From assembly GCA_018304505.1 (NCBI GenBank), contig JAGVWA010000016.1:1-15052 (forward strand): a stretch of 15,052 nt of DNA, in the 5' to 3' direction. The position numbers and the translations under genes are program-made. Shown here in pieces: positions 13,161-15,052 of this stretch; position 1 is the first letter of the stretch; every line of letters begins with the position of its first letter. The stretch is from Nanobdellati archaeon. Its GTDB lineage: Archaea > B1Sed10-29 > JAGVWA01. A model generated the notes under the pieces. That model saw nothing but the letters and a program-made list of their open reading frames with translations. It had not been told where the DNA came from and did no database searches.

Positions 13161-13164
13161 ATAG

Positions 13165-13173
13165 TTATTAATA
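13165..13173 (+). promoter_or_regulatory. Probable TATA box for tRNA-Ser
   Basis: TTATTAATA lies 29-37 nt before the mature tRNA 5' end, preceded by an A-rich, BRE-like GCAAAGC. With the archaeal TATA-to-start distance of about 26 nt, transcription would begin a few bases before the tRNA, leaving a short leader for RNase P. A second AT-rich stretch (TAAATTATAA, 13191-13200) is too close to act for this tRNA. Confidence 0.45.
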
Positions 13174-13201
13174 GCCAATTCTGTAAATACTAAATTATAA
13201 T

Positions 13202-13306
13202 GCCGAGATCGCATAGCGGTATTGCGCAAGCCTGGAATTAATGCTCTAAGAAAACACAGACAGCTTGTCCCGCAAGGGATCGTGGGTTCAAATCCCACTC
13301 TCGGCG
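13202..13306 (+). tRNA. tRNA-Ser(GGA), intron-containing
   Basis: All arms can be drawn. The acceptor stem GCCGAGA (13202-13208) pairs perfectly with TCTCGGC (13299-13305). The D arm is GCA/TGC (13211-13213 with 13223-13225), with AGCGGTA in the loop including G18G19. The anticodon stem CAAGC (13227-13231) pairs with GCTTG (13263-13267). The anticodon is GGA at 13234-13236. The long variable arm TCCC/GGGA closes a GCAA tetraloop (13268-13279). The T arm is GTGGG/CCCAC around TTCAAAT (13282-13298). The class II variable arm, G73 discriminator (13306) and GGA anticodon agree on serine. CCA is not encoded. After removal of 13238-13261 the anticodon loop is a normal 7-nt CUGGAAA. A U13-U22 mismatch is the only oddity in the D stem. 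Confidence 0.95.
13238..13261 (+). other. tRNA-Ser intron at position 37/38 (24 nt)
   Basis: The anticodon stem halves are separated by 24 nt more than a normal loop. C13232-G13259, U13233-A13258 and G13234-C13257 form the central helix, with a G13235-A13256 mismatch. The two 3-nt bulges are then AAU (13236-13238) and ACA (13260-13262). Cutting both between the second and third base gives 13237/13238 and 13261/13262, the usual archaeal splicing geometry. The intron-internal helix is very weak, so this is a relaxed bulge-helix-bulge form. Confidence 0.85.
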
Positions 13307-13332
13307 TCAAAAGGCTGCGCCCTCTTGACACC

Positions 13333-13358
13333 TGAAAAAAACCTAGTTGGTTTTTTCA
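13333..13358 (+). terminator. Hairpin terminator after tRNA-Ser
   Basis: AAAAAACC (13336-13343) pairs with GGTTTTTT (13349-13356) around a TAGTT loop. The stem extends through a one-base bulge by TG/CA. The T6 run on the 3' arm fits archaeal termination, which depends mainly on U-runs. It separates the tRNA unit from the next gene. A competing longer pairing of CTTGA (13324-13328) with TCAAG (13356-13360) is possible. Confidence 0.6.
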
Positions 13359-13367
13359 AGCACTACA

Positions 13368-13375
13368 TTAATATA
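13368..13375 (+). promoter_or_regulatory. TATA box for the swivel-domain gene, leaderless start
   Basis: TTAATATA is centred about 25 nt before ATG 13396, the distance at which archaeal transcription starts. The mRNA would begin at or within a few bases of the start codon, and there is no Shine-Dalgarno sequence (only GAGAAAA precedes it). This gene therefore has its own promoter. Confidence 0.6.
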
Positions 13376-13395
13376 CACACGACAAACTGAGAAAA

Positions 13396-14442
13396 ATGAT
13401 TATCAACGGAATGCCGGCAAGCCACGGCGTATTTACTGGCAAAGCGTACATTGCAACATACGAACACGAAGACATTGACAGCATTAGTGCCAACACTGTG
13501 CTTGTAGGAAAAAGTTTTTGGGTTGAAGACGACCTGCTGCTCTACAAGGCAAAGGCAGTAGTAACAGAAATTGGGGGACTGCTGTGTCATGCTGCAATAA
13601 TTTGCAGAGAACTCGGAAAACCATGCGTCGTTGGTGTTGATGACCTCTTGTCGCTTGTGAAAAATAATGACACAATAACAGTAGACGGAACAAACGGCAA
13701 CATAATACTTGAAAAAGAAGTAGGACGCCAGAGTTACGAAAATCCAGGCTACATCAATTTTATTGACAACATGAAAAAAGAACAATTCAAAGGCATAACG
13801 ATATTCACGGAAGAGTTCAACGGTAAACTGTACTTGTACTTTCCAAAAACAACAAAAGAAATCAAAGAAGCAGCAATAAAACACCTTGAGAAACAAAACC
13901 CTGGAATGAATATTCTTGAAGCAAAACCAAAACCCCCTGCGATAGTAATAGAAAAATACTCATACTTCAAAATCCACCTGGAAAACTTAGAAGACAAAGA
14001 ATATGCAAAGAATTATGATAAATCGTTGCAGCTAGCGCACGACTTGAACATAAAGGAAGCAAGAGAGTTCATACAACATGTGTACAAAAAGGCATACTCT
14101 CATTTACAAAAATGTCTGGAGTGCTACGAAAAATCGGACATGAAAAACACACGCAAGCACGTAAATCTCTATACCGGGTACTTTGAACAAATTTCTAAGG
14201 TCAGCATGGCCAAGAAAACATTTCAAGAACTAGAAAAGGGATTCATGAATCAGCAAGAGCTAGGGGCATTCCTCGTAAAAGCAGATGGGGAAGAAAAAAC
14301 CCCAAATAGAGAAAAAGAATTTGAGGTTTATGCATTTGTCAAGGAAGCCCTGAACAAGAAAAAAGAAGACATTAAGTTCGGAAAGAAGACCCTTGCAGAG
14401 ATGTTCGACAAAGCGTGCGAAAACGGGGTAAGGTTTGGTTAA
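13396..14442 (+). CDS. Phosphohistidine swivel-domain protein (PEP-utilising enzyme mobile domain) with unknown C-terminal part
   Basis: 348 residues. Residues 1-108 match the mobile phosphohistidine domain of PEP synthase, pyruvate phosphate dikinase and EI: GMPASHGVFTGKAY at 5-18, then AVVTEIGGLLCHAAIICREL (54-73) with phospho-acceptor His65, GKPCVVGVDDL, and the closing strand VDGTNGNIIL (96-105). The ATP-grasp domain and PEP-binding barrel that normally flank it are both absent. Residues 110-348 are not recognised. They include an alpha/beta stretch (about 132-195) and long charged helices with several Tyr and two close Cys (KCLECYEKS, 239-247). There is no signal peptide or membrane segment, so it should be cytosolic. 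It may carry phosphoryl groups for a separate kinase, or the domain may be used only for binding. The gene is more AT-rich than the operon before it. Confidence 0.85.
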   Translation: MIINGMPASHGVFTGKAYIATYEHEDIDSISANTVLVGKSFWVEDDLLLYKAKAVVTEIGGLLCHAAIICRELGKPCVVGVDDLLSLVKNNDTITVDGTNGNIILEKEVGRQSYENPGYINFIDNMKKEQFKGITIFTEEFNGKLYLYFPKTTKEIKEAAIKHLEKQNPGMNILEAKPKPPAIVIEKYSYFKIHLENLEDKEYAKNYDKSLQLAHDLNIKEAREFIQHVYKKAYSHLQKCLECYEKSDMKNTRKHVNLYTGYFEQISKVSMAKKTFQELEKGFMNQQELGAFLVKADGEEKTPNREKEFEVYAFVKEALNKKKEDIKFGKKTLAEMFDKACENGVRFG

Positions 14443-14519
14443 AGGCCAAAAAAACGATTTGCTGCATCGCTTACACAATGCAACTGTTTTTGGTTTTGAT
14501 AAACAAGTTTTCGAATAGT
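14443..14519 (+). other. 3' spacer of the swivel-domain gene
   Basis: AT-rich stretch between the stop codon and the hairpin at 14520, with T-runs on the + strand (CTGTTTTTGG near 14484) that could also end transcription. I see no gene. Confidence 0.4.
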
Positions 14520-14542
14520 TTTGAAAAACGGAGTTTTTCAAA
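14520..14542. terminator. Perfect inverted repeat, probable bidirectional terminator
   Basis: TTTGAAAAAC (14520-14529) and GTTTTTCAAA (14533-14542) are exact reverse complements around a 3-nt GGA loop. Each strand ends its 3' arm with a T5 run, so it can work in both directions. It lies between the swivel-domain gene on the + strand and the broken frame on the - strand, as expected for convergent genes. Confidence 0.6.
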
Positions 14543-14561
14543 TTTGACAATTACTGGTTTC

Positions 14562-14571
14562 TTGTTAACAA
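14562..14571. repeat. 10-bp palindrome TTGTTAACAA
   Basis: TTGTTAACAA is self-complementary and lies in the AT-rich spacer between the hairpin at 14520 and the stop of the minus-strand frame. It could be a binding site, but such AT palindromes occur by chance in this composition. Confidence 0.3.
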
Positions 14572-14612
14572 TCATTAATTAAACTTTAAGTATTATTAAC
14601 CCCTGTGCCATA

Positions 14613-14855
14613 TCATGCGTGGTGCCTTTCGATTTTGTCGAGCATTTCGTCATGCTTATCTAATATAAAGTTTATAAATGACTCTATGTTTTTTTCCCTG
14701 CCCTCCTCCAAGGACTCGAAGTATTTGTTTTTTCGTTTGGGTCAAACACAAGCAAGGGATAACTGTTTTCCAACAGTATTTTCGAATGAAGCAACCTGGC
14801 TGTTCTTCCATTAGTGTATTTGCGCTAGCGCATCAAAAGCTGTTGGCGTGGCCAT
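14613..14855 (-). pseudogene. Broken minus-strand gene with two in-frame stops
   Basis: Read from ATG at 14855-14853, one frame runs MATPTAFDALAQIH, TAA (14813-14811), a 22-residue middle piece (WKNSQVASFENTV then GKQLSLACV), TGA (14744-14742), and a 42-residue final piece to TGA at 14615-14613. The final piece contains KYFESLEEGREKNIESF and INFILDKHDEMLDKIERHHA, an amphipathic charged helix of natural composition. A TATA box at 14875-14883 is placed for leaderless transcription from this ATG, and a bidirectional hairpin lies downstream. The + strand is T-rich here, opposite to the operon, which fits a minus-strand gene. I recognise no family. It could also be two or three chance frames; the last piece lacks its own ATG except near its end. 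Confidence 0.4.
14821..14832. repeat. Perfect 12-bp palindrome TGCGCTAGCGCA
   Basis: This GC-rich palindrome stands out in an AT-rich region. It falls within the first codons of the broken minus-strand frame (GAT-GCG-CTA-GCG-CAA). It could be a protein-binding site just after the predicted transcription start, or chance. Confidence 0.5.
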
Positions 14856-14874
14856 ATAATACAATTTAACCTCA

Positions 14875-14883
14875 TTTTATATA
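14875..14883. promoter_or_regulatory. Strong TATA box, usable on either strand
   Basis: TTTTATATA on the + strand (TATATAAAA on the - strand) is the best TATA match in the last kilobase. On the - strand it puts the start near 14853-14855, where an ATG stands. On the + strand it would start transcription near 14906. The minus direction has the better support. Confidence 0.5.
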
Positions 14884-15052
14884 CAAATATTTGCTTATTT
14901 TGAGTAAAAAGTAATCAATACACTTGTATTGCTTAACTTATACTCACGGGCCACTACACGAATTCAATTATGGAGTGCAGACTGGGTTGCTCTCATCATG
15001 ATTTTAATGGTCTAGAGCCCCAATTGCGGAATCGTTTCTAAAAAGCGTTACT
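14884..15052. other. Terminal stretch without a recognised gene; several small stem-loops
   Basis: No open frame longer than 23 codons looks real on either strand. CAATAC/GTATTG (14916-14921 with 14926-14931) forms a 6-bp hairpin around ACTT. GAGTGCA (14973-14979) pairs with TGCTCTC (14988-14994) with one T-T mismatch. GGGC (14948-14951) could close a larger element with GCCC (15017-15020). ATCATGAT (14995-15002) is a palindrome. This could be a structured RNA, a regulatory leader of a gene beyond the window, or noise. Confidence 0.3.

Noticed and set aside
13113-13331. 72-codon minus-strand frame over the tRNA gene
   Set aside because: It is the antisense of the tRNA T arm and acceptor (the familiar RVGFEPTIP artefact).
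13202-13395. tRNA-Ser as an integration site for a mobile element
   Set aside because: No direct repeat of the tRNA 3' end (such as TTCAAATCCCAC) was found downstream within the window, and no integrase gene is present.
14656-14811. 51-codon minus-strand frame starting MEEQPGCFIRKYCW
   Set aside because: Composition looks unnatural (Cys/Trp/Arg/Gly mix), there is no ribosome binding site, and it lies in a different frame from the natural-looking helix that follows.
14605-14814. 69-codon + strand frame starting GTG
   Set aside because: It mirrors the minus-strand frame, is Ser/Phe/Leu-rich in a way typical of an antisense shadow, and has no ribosome binding site or promoter at a fitting distance.
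14993-14999. ATGATGA on the minus strand resembling a C box of a C/D guide RNA
   Set aside because: No CTGA D box at a suitable distance and no C'/D' pair; a single seven-base motif is expected by chance.
14941-15040. Possible tRNA at the window end, suggested by GGGC/GCCC pairing
   Set aside because: No T arm with TTC-type loop, no D arm and no anticodon stem could be drawn on either strand.
14970-15041. 23-codon + strand frame starting MECRLGCSHHD
   Set aside because: Short, no ribosome binding site, too far from the TATA box for leaderless start, and no recognisable pattern.
1-15052. CRISPR arrays, insertion sequences or defence gene clusters
   Set aside because: No regularly spaced repeats with unique spacers, no transposase or Cas motifs; the only tandem repeats are the short ones at 7973-8047.

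Overview
The window is archaeal. The encoded proteins are archaeal/eukaryotic ribosomal families (eS4, eL32, eL19, eL34, eL14) together with archaeal aIF1, the RNase P protein Rpp29, archaeal-type adenylate kinase and a Cbf5-type pseudouridine synthase. The one tRNA gene carries a short intron at the archaeal 37/38 position with a bulge-helix-bulge-like exon-intron junction. The gene order follows the euryarchaeal S10/spc superoperon. Short versions of several proteins would fit a small-genome (DPANN-like) lineage, but the sequence alone does not settle this.

Positions 1-13096 (+ strand) form one dense operon: uL22 (partial), uS3, uL29, aIF1, Rpp29, uS17, uL14, uL24, eS4, uL5, uS14, uS8, uL6, eL32, eL19, uL18, uS5, uL30, uL15, SecY, AdkA, an EMC3/Oxa1-like DUF106 membrane protein, eL34, cytidylate kinase, eL14, Cbf5 and a 50-residue zinc-knuckle protein. 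Seven junctions are ATGA overlaps and one is TAATG. Many starts have GGTGA-type Shine-Dalgarno sequences, so translational coupling is probably pervasive. The operon joins ribosome assembly, initiation, tRNA/rRNA processing (Rpp29, Cbf5), membrane insertion (SecY, DUF106) and nucleotide supply (AdkA, Cmk).

Positions 13097-13395 hold a tRNA-Ser(GGA) gene with a predicted 24-nt intron, its probable TATA box, and an A/T-stem hairpin terminator. Positions 13396-14442 encode a 348-residue protein, probably leaderless. It has a phosphohistidine swivel domain of PEP-utilising enzymes fused to an unrecognised, mostly helical C-terminal part.

Positions 14443-15052 have no intact gene. A perfect 10-bp hairpin suits a bidirectional terminator. 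A minus-strand frame of 80 sense and stop codons (14855 to 14613) starts at an ATG placed correctly for leaderless expression from a TATA box and ends in a natural-looking charged helix, but two in-frame stops interrupt it. I read it as a decayed gene. The last ~170 nt contain short stem-loops and no convincing gene.

Most of the window is ordinary core machinery. The best candidates for something new are the small zinc-knuckle protein coupled to Cbf5, the swivel-domain protein, and the broken convergent gene.
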